Positions 11,120-21,246 of a stretch of DNA of 64,000 nt are shown here, in pieces. The stretch is from Smittia aterrima (taxonomy: Eukaryota > Arthropoda > Insecta > Diptera > Chironomidae): NCBI GenBank assembly GCA_033063855.1, contig CP093831.1, positions 10,106,001 to 10,170,000 on the forward strand, in the 5' to 3' direction. A program made the translations under genes and the position numbers. The notes below the pieces were generated by a model. That model searched no databases. It was not told where the DNA came from and saw only the letters and a list, made by a program, of their open reading frames with translations. Every line of letters starts with the position of its first letter. Positions within the stretch are counted from its first letter, which is position 1.

Positions 11120-11795
11120 AGGCATTCAACAAATTAAATATCATTTGTAAAATACAAAATAAAAGTTTTGATAATTTGAATTCAATACTTTTCATAGATT
11201 TCCTAGCTAAGATTTGTTTTTCATAGATTTCCATATATTGATTCTTATGACAAACTAATCAACTATGTGAGTGCAAATCGATGCTTTTAACCCTGAAACA
11301 GTTCAGGAAGAGACCATGAATTTTTGAATCTCTTTCTTTTGAGTTTTTTTAACCTTTATGTAATAACTGAATGAAACGTATGCAAGACGTATGACGTAGG
11401 AAAAATGAATTAATAAATGAACTTCGTGAGAAAAAAACTGCAATTCTTATTTTCTTCAACCACGTCGCAGCGACCAGTTTTCAAAGAAAATGCTCCCACA
11501 GAATAAATTGTACATTTCATTGAGCAAATTATTTTAAACACTGCCCAGCTCAATAGGTCACCAGTTTTCCAATAATTTATTGTTCAATATTTTAAACACT
11601 GTCTATGTAAATGGAAAAGGTAGAGAAAAAACTCACTCCGGTCCAGTGATAACCGCTGTGCAATGTAATTATACTTAAATATTTTATTTAAAAAATTTGC
11701 TGTTCGTAGAAGTTCTATGATAGAATTTATGTCAACTCTCATTCGCCGATCGACAGTGAGTCAAGTTAGACGTAAAAAAATCAGCAAAACCAGAA
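11120..11795. other. Spacer between mARC copy 1 and OR copy 1
   Basis: It holds the mARC 3' UTR and the OR1 promoter. The left part recurs at 13508-14100 as part of the tandem unit. A stretch of about 100 bp (roughly 11607-11707) is present here but missing from the second unit, directly upstream of the shared sequence ctcattcgccgatcgacagt. No other gene is seen. Confidence 0.7.
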
Positions 11796-13163
11796 ATGAA
11801 AATCATTGAAGGACCTTCTGTTCATGCAACTCGAATGGTTAAAGTTCAAGTTGGGATTGTGTGGAAATTTCTGAATCCTCTGAATGCTGAAGGAAAATTG
11901 AATACTTGGTAAAATATTAGATTTCCAAAATATTTAATTGTAACGATTTTTTTTATTTAGCTTTATTCTACTTCTTGCAGTTCATGCATACTTTTTGATT
12001 GCAGTCAGTTCCTACATATTAACCTCAGCAAACTTAAATGCGACCGACCTGATGGAGAACATTGCATATTTTCGTAAGCAGCTTTCAATCCGCCGATTAA
12101 TATTCTAATTTTATTAAAATTATTTAATAAATTTAAAGTTCAAATCATTCGCCATCTCGGTTACTTGGCTATCATGTTTTTCCTACAAGCCAGAATTCAA
12201 AGAGCGATGGATAAGATTGCCAAAGAAAGGCAAGAAATGTGCAAATTTATTTTCTTATTTTCATTGAGTTTCTTTCAGATTGCAACTTCGTTCAACTGAC
12301 GATGATTGGTCTCTTTCGATTGAAAACATGAAGAAAGAATTTAAGTTCTCGGTTGGCTGTGCAGTGATGATGATTCTTAACTTTGTCATCGTCGTCTCTT
12401 CGCCTTTCTTCTTTGAAAAAATCAATAACTTTCAGTTGGTCTACAACTTCTATTTTGTTTATTTGCCATTCGACTCCTTCATGACTCCAAAGTGGTTCAT
12501 TCATTATTTTCAACAACTGATCATGGCAAGTTTTGCATTTCCCATCTTCTACTTTTACACTGGATACGCTTTGCTGCTGATGAATTTTTCATGTTGGGAA
12601 ATCGACGCTTTAACGCTTCAAGTCAGAAAAATGTTTCAACAAAAAGAATCTGAAGAAAATTTGGTCGAGGAGCAAGTGAAGAAAACGATTTTACGAAGCT
12701 ATCGAGTCATGGATTGGATGAACGAAGCACGAGCACTCTTAAGATTCAGTTTTTTAATCGATTTTTCAACGTCAGCATTCCTCTTATGCATAAGCTTGTA
12801 CACCTTACGGGCTTCTGCATTCGAGTCGACCACGATGTTCGCGTTGACTTTAATTGTAGTTGGGCCACTCAGCGTTTTTTGTTGGATGGGAAATCGCGTC
12901 AATGTTTGTGTTGAGAACTTAACTTCAGCAATCAACGAAGTCGAATGGTTCACTCAGAAAGCCAGAGACCGAAAAGATGTTCTCTTGATTCTGATCATGG
13001 CTCAGCGAATAAAAGGTTTCAATGGAATCTTCAACTCTGTCGACTTTGAGACGTTGCTTACGGTTTGATCATTTTTTAGCTTAGTGTTTTAAGTTTAATA
13101 TTTTCATTTCAGATTCTGCAATTCACTTATTCGCTTTTGGCGTTGCTACAAACGACAACTTAA
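11796..13163 (+). CDS. Insect odorant receptor (7TM), copy 1
   Basis: Five exons: 11796-11908, 11961-12073, 12139-12238, 12279-13062 and 13113-13163, giving 386 residues, the usual OR length. Insect ORs are seven-helix subunits of ligand-gated cation channels formed with Orco in sensory dendrites. Hydrophobic helices are visible (FILLLAVHAYFLIAVSS; FSVGCAVMMILNFVIVVSSP; MASFAFPIFYFYTGYALLLM). The short final exon encodes ILQFTYSLLALLQTTT, the typical OR C-terminus. A phase-0 intron before that motif is common in the family. Exon 4 begins in frame after AG at 12278. The ligand cannot be told from sequence. Confidence 0.9.
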
Positions 13164-14104
13164 AAAGTTCCTGGCGCAAAGTCTGCAAGATGTCGTATAG
13201 TTTTAAGTAACTTTTCACTTAATGTAAACTTCATGTCTCGGTGTGAGCAAATAAATATTTGTCCAGTAAAAGATTATTTGAATTTTTGTGAAAATTTTCT
13301 TGAAATAGATGTGCAGCTCAGAGACTACTCAACACTCAAATATTCTCTGGTAATCTTTGATCAGTTCCTGAAATCAAATTTTATAGACTACCGCTCGAGC
13401 GATCCACTCGAACGAAAATTTACTTAATCGCTTCTCCTCGTGTGAGCGTGTAAGAAATATATAATCGTTTGTAAAACATGCCAAGCTGACAAGAAAAGAA
13501 TAACTTCAGATGCTGAAGGCTTTCAATAAGTTAAATGTTAAATATCATTTGTAAAATACAACGATAAGTAATAAATATTTTGATGATTTGAATTCAATAT
13601 TTTCGTTGCTCAGATTTGTTTTCCAAAGATTTCCATATATTGATATCTATGATAAACTAATCAACTATGTGAGTGCAAATCGATGCTTTCAACCCTGAAT
13701 CAGTTCAGGATGAGACCATGAATTTTTGAATCTCTTTCTTTTGAGTTCTATTAACCTTTATGTAATAACTGAATAAATAATGGCACGTGTGCAAGACGTA
13801 TGACGTAGGAAAAATGAATTAATAAATGAACTTTGTGAGAAAAACTGCATTTCCAACTTTCTTCGACCACGTCGCAGCGACCTGTTTTCAAAGAAAATGC
13901 TCCCACAGAATAAATTGTACATTTCAATGAGCAAATTATTTTAAACACTGCCCAGCTCAATAGGTCAACAGTGTTCCAGGAATTTATTGTTCAATATTTT
14001 AAACATTGTCTATGGAAGTTCTATGATAAAATTTATGTCAACTCTCATTCGCCGATCGACAGTGAGACAAGTTAGACGCAAAAAAAACTTCAGCAAAACC
14101 AGAA
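13164..14104. other. Spacer between the two odorant receptor genes
   Basis: From about 13508 it repeats the 3' end and downstream DNA of mARC copy 1 (ctgaaggctttcaa..., then atttgtaaaatacaa), followed by the OR upstream region. It contains no intact gene besides the shared promoter sequence before 14105. Confidence 0.7.
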
Positions 14105-15470
14105 ATGAAAATCATTGAAGGACCTTCCGTTCATGCAACTCGAATGGTTAAAGTTCAAGTTGGGATTGTGTGGAAATTTCTGAATCCTCTGAATGCTGAA
14201 GGAAAATTGAATACTTGGTAAAATTATTAGATTTCCGAAATATTTATTTGTAACGATTTTTTTTATTTAGCTTCATTCTACTTCTTGCAGTTCATGCATA
14301 CTTTTTGATTGCAATCAGTTCCTTCTTATTAACCTCAGAAAACTTGAAAGCGACCGACCTGATGGAGAACATTGGAATTTTTCGTAAGCAGATTTTCATC
14401 TGTCGATTAATTTTCTAATTTCAATAAAATTATTTAATAAATTTAAAGTTCAAGCCATTCGTCATCTCGGTTACATCGGTATTTTGTTTCTTCTACAAGC
14501 CAGGATTCAACGAGCGGTGGATAAGATTGTCAAAGAAAGGCAAGAAATGTGCAATTTTATTTCTTACTCTCATTGAGTTCTTTTAGATTGCAACTTCGTT
14601 CAACTGACGATGATTGGTCTCTTTCGATTGATTACATGAAGAAAGAATTTAAATTCTCAGTTGTCTGTGCAGTGGTGATGATTCTTAATTTTGTCGTCGT
14701 CGTCTCTTCACCTTTCTTCTTTGGAAAAATCAATAACTTTCAGTTGCTTTACAACTTCTATTTTGTTTATTTGCCATTCGACTCCTTCATGACTCCAAAG
14801 TGGTTCATTCATTATTTTCAACAACTGATCATGACGAGTTTTGCATTTCCCATCTTTTACTTTTACACTGGATACGTTTTGCTGCTGATGAATTTTTCAT
14901 GTTGGGAAATCGATGCTTTAACGCTTCAAGTCAGAAAAATGTTTCAACAGAAAGAATCTGAGGAAAATTTGGTCGAGGAGCAAGTGAAGAAAACGATTTT
15001 ACGAAGCTATCGAGTCTTGGATTGGATGAACGAAGCACGAGCACTCTTAAGATTCAGCTTTTTAATCGATTTTTCAACGTCAGCATTCATCTTCTGCATG
15101 AGCTTGTACGCCTTACGGGCTTCTGAATTCGAATCGGCCGCAATGTTTGGGATGATTTTTATTGCAGTTGGGCCACTCAGCGTTTTCTGCTGGATGGGAA
15201 ATCGCGTCAATGTTTGTGTTGAGAACTTAACTTCAGCAATCAACGAAGTCGAATGGTTCACACAGAAAGCCAGGAAACGAAAAGATGTTCTCTTGATTCT
15301 GATCATGGCTCAGCGAATAAAAGGTTTCAATGGAATCTTCAACTCTGTTGACTTTGAGACGTTGCTTACGGTTTGATCATTTTTAGCTTAGTGTTTTAAA
15401 TTTAATATTTTCATTTCAGGTTCTGCAATTCACTTATTCGCTTTTGACGTTGCTACAAACGACAACCTAA
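14105..15470 (+). CDS. Insect odorant receptor (7TM), copy 2
   Basis: Exons 14105-14217, 14271-14383, 14449-14548, 14587-15370 and 15420-15470 have the same lengths as copy 1 and give 386 residues. Both copies are intact with matching splice sites. Differences are scattered conservative changes, with some clustering in membrane segments (ALRASEFESAAMFGMIFIAV against TLRASAFESTTMFALTLIVV), where ligand specificity of insect ORs is often set. The C-terminal motif is VLQFTYSLLTLLQTTT. This is a recent tandem duplicate that could differ in tuning. Confidence 0.9.
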
Positions 15471-16056
15471 AAAGTTCCAGGCGCAAAGTCTGCAAGATGT
15501 CGTATAGTTTTAAGTAACTTTTCACTTAATGTAAACTTCATTTCTCGGTGTGAGCAAATAAATATTTGTCCAGTAAAAGATTATTTGAATATTTATGAAT
15601 ATTTTCTTGAATTAGATGTACAACTCAGAGACTACTAAACACTCAAATAATCTCTGGTAATCTCTAATCAGTTCCTGAAATCAAATCTTTTAGACTACCG
15701 CCCGAACTCGATCGAAAATTTACTTAATCGCTTCTCCTCATGTGATCGTGTAAGAAATATCTAATCGTTTTTAAAACATGCCAAGTTGACAAGAAAAGAA
15801 TAACTTCAGCTGCTGAAGGCTTTCAACAAGTTAAATATCATTTGTAAAATACAACGATAAGTAATAAATATTTTGATGATTTGAATTCAATGTTTCGTTG
15901 CTCACATTTTTTTGTTTTACGCAAGCCTTCAAATCAATGTTTACGGGGGAACAGCCGGGATAGCAACAAATAAAAAATAAATATTTGCAAAAGTTCATTT
16001 TAAGCTCAAGATACGAGAAAGATCAAGAAGAGAAGCATTTGAGAATAAATTGCGCG

Positions 16057-17376
16057 ATGAGTGGGTTTCGAGTTGAAATGTCTCGTAAGTTTTCTCGTTT
16101 AATTAAATTACGTTTGATCTGAAGATTTTGCTTGCAGGGTTGTTGGACATTAAACCTACGACGATTGCTGTGACGATTGTTGGTGGAGCCTGTGCCTATG
16201 TCGCCTACACTTACATAAGGAAGATAATGGATAATCGCCCTCCAAGAAAGTAAATTAACATTCCCCCGCCCTTTACAAATTAGCACTTTGAAATTTCTAT
16301 TCAAGTCTCTTTTCATTTTAGATGGAAAAAAGTTGGAGATATCTCGGACTTGCTTTGTTATCCGATTAAATCGTGCGGACCTATTCGCTTAGATAACTTT
16401 GATTGTTATCAGATTGGCATCAAGTCCGGAAATATTCGCGATAGGACTTTTATGATTGTAAACAAAGATGGAGACTTCGTCACCGCTCGTGTTCACCCAA
16501 GCCTTGTGAAAGTAGTTCCTGCTATCGAAGGAGATGTTATGACTCTCACAGCCCCAGGAATGATTGTGCTAACAATTGATATCGACAGATTGTTAAAATC
16601 TTCGACAATCAAAGCAAATGTTTGGGGACAAACAGTCGATGCAGTTGATGCCGGCGAAGAGGCTGCTCGTTGGTTCTCTCGATACATTTACCAAGACGAT
16701 TTTGGTTTGAGATTAGTTTTCTATCCATCGTCATTCCCAACACGAGAAGTTCGTGCATGTAACAAAAAGTTTGATGCAAAAAAGACTTTAACAGATGAGG
16801 ATACTGGAGCTTTGCATGATGCCACCAGTTTTATGATGATCAACGAGGGCTCAATTGCAGACTTGAACGCAAGAGTTCCGAACAAGATCACTCCATTGCA
16901 TTTCAGGCCAAATTTTGTTGTAAAAGGACCAACTCCTTATGCAGAGGATAATTGGAAGTGGGTTAGAGTTGGCAATGTCGTCTTCCGCAATATTAAGCCA
17001 TGCACAAGGTAAGATAACAAAACAAACTATGTTTTCATTCATTTCCCTTATCAATCATTTTAAACGCTCACTCATGGATCACTAGCATAAGTTTTTGGCC
17101 TTCTAGGTAGACAAATATTCTCTTGAATCAATTTTCTTTAATTTAATTATTTCCAAAGCTAATTATTTCCTTCACTACTTTTCCAGATGCATCTTCACGA
17201 CTATTGATCCTGAAACTGGTGTGAAAGATGCTGATAAAGAGCCATTGATGACATTGAGAGGCTACCGCATGAACAAGAGCGCTGGTGATAGTCCCGTGAT
17301 GGGAATTCATTTGGGTCTTAGACAACAAGAAGGAAAAGTTAAGATCGGCGATAGTGTCTATGTCGAGGACGCTTGA
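16057..17376 (+). CDS. mARC-like MOSC-domain molybdoenzyme, copy 2
   Basis: Exons 16057-16084, 16138-16249, 16322-17008 and 17187-17376 give 338 residues. A second in-frame ATG at 16078 matches the start of copy 1, so the first ATG adds seven residues. It has an N-terminal membrane segment (TIAVTIVGGACAYVAYTYI), a MOSC_N start (ISDLLCYPIKSCGPIR), and a MOSC core with FRPNFVVKGPTPYAEDNWKW and NIKPCTRCIFTTIDPETG. The last part resembles vertebrate mARC more closely than copy 1 does. It diverges widely from copy 1, so this duplication is much older than the OR duplication lying between them. Role as for copy 1. Confidence 0.9.
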
Positions 17377-17490
17377 TAAACTTGAAATTTTTTACATTCC
17401 ATAAGATGAACAAAATGTTTTGTACTCAGGGTAAATTGCAATAAAATTACTGGTCGTGGGAAAATAAATTGTTTCTATTCACTTTTAAAC

Positions 17491-19964
17491 TTAAAATATT
17501 TCCAACATTAACTTCTTCGAGTATTCATAAACTACAAACAAAACGGCAGTGGCTGGAACGGTTCGGCAAACTGTTGGGAGAAGACCATTGTAGAGACTGA
17601 GGATGCCTTCTTTCCGACAGATATCGAGTCCAACTTTAAACATTGAGTCTGTGATTCCCTGAATCTGAACACGACTTTTTATTACATCAGCTGGGAAGAT
17701 GGAGATCCAAAGACCGCAACCTCCACAAGCTCCAGCAGCCCTAAAAATAATTTGTTCAATCGATGATCAATTTCTTAATTTATTCTTCTTACATCGTCTT
17801 CAGTGGTCCGATGTCGTCTTTACTTTGACCAGGCCTAAAGTAAATCAAATTAATTCAAGTTGTTCTCGTTCAAGTGTTTGTCAACTTACTTCGCTAGAAA
17901 TTCTCGCGACATTTCGTAACCGCCGAAGAAAAAGAAATATCCCGGCATTTCGCGAGCAAACGTTGGAGTCAATCCTCTGAACATTCCTTGAATCCCTTCA
18001 GTTCTAATAATTTGCTTTGTCAACTGGAATGGAGAAATTCTTTTTTCCTGTTTCATCTCGTGAAGAGCTTGAAGTTTGCATTTGATCAGCTCCGTTGGAC
18101 AAAGTGTAAATGACGAGAAGAAGGCAGCGAGGAAACCCGAAGTTGCATTCCCGAGCAAACTCATCTCATTGACATTTGTTTTATTCTCGAGATGTTGAGC
18201 AACGAACTTCTGGCAAACCCCGTAAGCTGCGAAAATGAGTCAAAATGCTAATTAAGATCATGTGCGGCACATGCAAATTGTTTTCGAAAAAAAAAATTCG
18301 ATAACATTCATCAGATGTGAATTCATTTGTCAAAAGCTTTATTGACGCAGTTGTTTCCGAACGCAAATATTTTACTAATTTCAAGATTATTTTTTGTTGA
18401 TGTCGAGAGCGCTTATTTGTTTGCGTTACGTTAAATCCAGTCTCGCGACAATTGACTGTGAGACAGTATCATTCAATCTGCCGTTGAGTAAAGACGTATT
18501 GAGATCTATTCAATTAACAATGAATTTTAAATTTGTAACTCTCGTGATTTGTGTAATTTTCGCATTTTCAATGACAAAAGCTCAGATTCCAGTTGTGATT
18601 CCCGATGAATGTGCTCAGGTAAAGAGAAGTTTTGAGTTTTATCATAAAACTTTTATGCAAATGGCATGTGAACGAATGAATTTTTCAGTCATGTCCACCG
18701 GGCGGAAAGAAGCTTTGTGCAAAAAATTCAGTGACGAAGAAGATGGGAACGTTTGAGAGTGATTGTATCTTTGGACGATACAACTCTTGCTTTAAAATCG
18801 ATCAACGTAAGTTGTTATCTTTCATTCGAGACATTGCATTAAATATTTACATGCACCGATTACTTTCTCTTTGCAGAATACGAGTTCGTCAAGTACGGAG
18901 AGTGCTAATCACTGCGAGTAAACATTTACAGATAATTCTCTTGAGTTTTGTAAATTTCCAGAGCAAATTGATGATTAAAGATGAGAAAATAATAATCTAC
19001 AGCTCTTTTAAAAAAAATAAAGTCAAAATCTTTTCTCCCAATACTCAAAACAGTCTTTAAGTCGAAGGAATGCAATACACAACGCAATACATAAAACAAA
19101 TCGATCCGTCGTCGTTCAGAATGGCTTTAAAATTAGTTTTGCTTGTGGTTTTGTTGGTTCTTTGCTATTCGATGGCGTCAACGCTCTTTATAGCGCAACG
19201 AGTTAATATTCCGAAGAATTGTGCAAGAGCTTGTCCACCTCAAAGCGACCCCTCAAGATTTATTTGCGGAAGAAATCGTGTAACCGGACAATTGGGAATG
19301 TTTGACAGCTATTGCTTCTTCGGTCGTTACAATCATTGCATTTACGTCAAGCAGCGTAAGTTTCGAAAGTTAATTTGAAATGCGAAGCAATTAATCGAGA
19401 ACAATCATTAATTTTTTAGCGTATGAGTTTGTTCGTTATGGATTTTGTAAGAGCAACGACTTTTAATTGAGTCAATTAATAAAGTTTATTGTGAATGATG
19501 AATAAAAGTGATTGTAGTTTTACCTGCGAAAAGAACTGAATTTTCAGCGACGTTAGCAGCGACCGCTGGAATACTTCCAGCATATAAACCTCTCCAGATT
19601 CCGTCTCGTTTGAACGTTTTAACAAGGCAATCAATCATTCCGTTGTACAAATGCGGGAACGTTTGCATTTTAACTTTGACGGTGTCTAACGGCTGAGCAG
19701 AGTAAACTGTTGCGACGCCACCTGTTCGAACAGAATTACGTGGAATTCATTAGAATAAAAATATTCTCGACAGAGTCTCCGTTGGGGAGCACAGAACTTC
19801 ACAAGAACTGATAAGGAATTACGAGAAGGTCACTTAATCTTCGAACGAATGTACGACGTAAAACTAAATCGTTGCACGTGTACTTACTGACCTAAAGATC
19901 CACCAACGAAATCAATGAATCCATGCTTGAAGCTGTGACCAAGGTCTCCGCTGCTTCCGTGCAT
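17491..19964 (-). CDS. Mitochondrial ornithine carrier (SLC25A15/ORC family)
   Basis: Five exons: 19892-19964, 19524-19721, 17890-18226, 17793-17834 and 17491-17740, giving 299 residues. ORC carriers exchange ornithine and citrulline across the inner mitochondrial membrane. All three repeat signatures are present: PLDTVKVK, CPTELIKCK and FPADVIKSR. ORC-type segments include MQTFPHLYNGM, ANVAENSVLFA, REMPGYFFFFGGYEMSREF and VYEYSKKLM. The exon 2/3 intron (18227-19523, about 1.3 kb) is far longer than the others because it contains two small genes on the opposite strand. Confidence 0.92.
18520..18908 (+). CDS. Small secreted Cys-rich peptide, divergent Kazal-like, nested gene 1
   Basis: Exons 18520-18618, 18689-18806 and 18877-18908 give 82 residues. 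A signal peptide (MNFKFVTLVICVIFAFSMTKA) is followed by one six-Cys module: DECAQSCPP, KKLCAKNS, TFESDCIFGRYNSC and YEFVKYGEC. The spacing and the final YGEC resemble Kazal-type protease inhibitor domains, with Phe in place of the usual Tyr before the fourth Cys. The gene lies inside an intron of the ornithine carrier on the opposite strand. Short Kazal-like proteins in flies are often from accessory or salivary glands; which applies here is unknown. Confidence 0.75.
19121..19466 (+). CDS. Small secreted Cys-rich peptide, divergent Kazal-like, nested gene 2
   Basis: Exons 19121-19355 and 19420-19466 give 93 residues. A signal peptide (MALKLVLLVVLLVLCYSMAS) is followed by NCARACPP, FICGRNRVTG, MFDSYCFFGRYNHC and YEFVRYGFC, aligning Cys for Cys with the neighbour at 18520. 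The last intron is at the same site (before YEFV), but the first intron of gene 1 is absent here, so one copy gained or lost an intron after duplication. An AATAAA follows the stop at about 19480. Both genes are on the strand opposite to the host carrier gene. Confidence 0.75.
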
Positions 19965-20372
19965 ATTCAATCAACAAATTTATTCCGAATTATTGAAGAA
20001 TAAGCACAAGCAATTCTACTTGTGATTACTTCACTCTTATAAAATCAACTGAGACGATTATGTTCGGCGTTCTTCTCTCATCATCACTTTATCTCTTAAG
20101 TGTTTCACAAAAGAAAAAAAGATTATTTATTCCTTGCGAAAATCACAAAGGAATTTATTCTAATCAGCTAAGTCCTAATCACTAAAATATTATCAATCTA
20201 TCGATATGAATCATCTAAGTAAATGACAATGTGCTTTAAATATTAAAGAAGTGAAATTCACTTTTCCATGTGATTTCTGTTTATTGTTTTCTTCTTTTTC
20301 TTTGCTCAGTTTGTTGCTCAAATTTGTCAACAATTCAAATAATTTCCATAAAAATTAAATAATCTGATCAAA

Positions 20373-21107
20373 ATGGCAGAGCTAGAGCTTCAAACTGAAG
20401 AAATCGAGACGTTGGCTTCGATCTACGAAGGGGACACTTGTTATAAACAGCTCAACAGTACCACATTTCAATATAAGGTAAAGTCAGTGAGATATTTTGA
20501 GATTTGGCACTTCTAACTTTAATTTTATAGTATGGCGAAGATGATACTGAGAAGTCGTTCATCATAGAAGTTTCATGGACCGATAACTATCCTAACGAGC
20601 TTCCTAAGGTGTCACTAGACACTTACTACAACAGAAACATGTGAGTCTCTGATCTTGCTTGACGTAACAATCATTTCTGAATCTCGTTCTTTTAGATCTC
20701 AATCATTTAAGACGAAAATAGTAGAAAAGTTAACCGCGGAAGGCGAGAATTGGATTGGCTGTGGAATGACTTACACTTTGTTCGAATGTGTAAAAGAGCA
20801 ATTGCAAGAGTTGCTGGACGAACTCGAGGAGGAAGCGAAGAATGCCGCTCTTAATAAAGTTAATGATGATGTTAAGACAATGAAAATTGCTCCACTCATA
20901 ACAACTCAACCAACTGAAGTTGCTGCAAAGAAAGAACAGATGACGAAGAATCAAAAACGTAGAATGTGGGAACGAACTGACAATAAAGGTCAACTCCAGC
21001 GTGGATGGAACTGGGTTGACATTATTCGTCATTTATCTCAAACTGGCCATAGCAAGGATGATACTGCTCAACCCACGATAGGCTTAGCTCCGCCACCAAA
21101 TAACTAG
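20373..21107 (+). CDS. RWD-domain protein (RWDD4-like)
   Basis: Exons 20373-20477, 20531-20640 and 20696-21107 give 208 residues. The RWD fold (residues about 5-115) is shown by LQTEEIETLASIYEGD at the start and DNYPNELPKVSLDTYYN, with the YPxxxP turn typical of RWD. A coiled, acidic helix follows (KEQLQELLDELEEEAK), then a basic MTKNQKRRMWERTDNKGQLQ segment and a RGWNWVDIIRHLSQTG end typical of RWDD4. RWD domains are protein-binding modules; no specific function is established for this subgroup. Confidence 0.85.
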
Positions 21108-21246
21108 CCTGCTCAATAATTTTTGTTTTTTATTTCAACAAAAAAAAACCAATAAAATTGTTTACGAATACGAAATCTAAGTTTATCAATTAGAAGGCAG
21201 CAAGCTTTTTTGCACTTAAACTGAAAGCAAGAATTAAAACAAGAGA

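Larger units (their letters stand above)
11110..15905. repeat. Tandem repeat of an OR unit, with a third truncated copy
   Basis: Unit A runs from about 11110 (the last codons of mARC copy 1) through OR1 to about 13500, and unit B from about 13505 through OR2 to about 15800. A third, truncated start lies at about 15808-15902. Each start has the mARC 3' sequence ctgaaggc(a/t)ttcaa followed by tttgtaaaatacaa. The junctions fix the unit at about 2.3-2.4 kb with one edge at the mARC stop codon. Confidence 0.82.
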
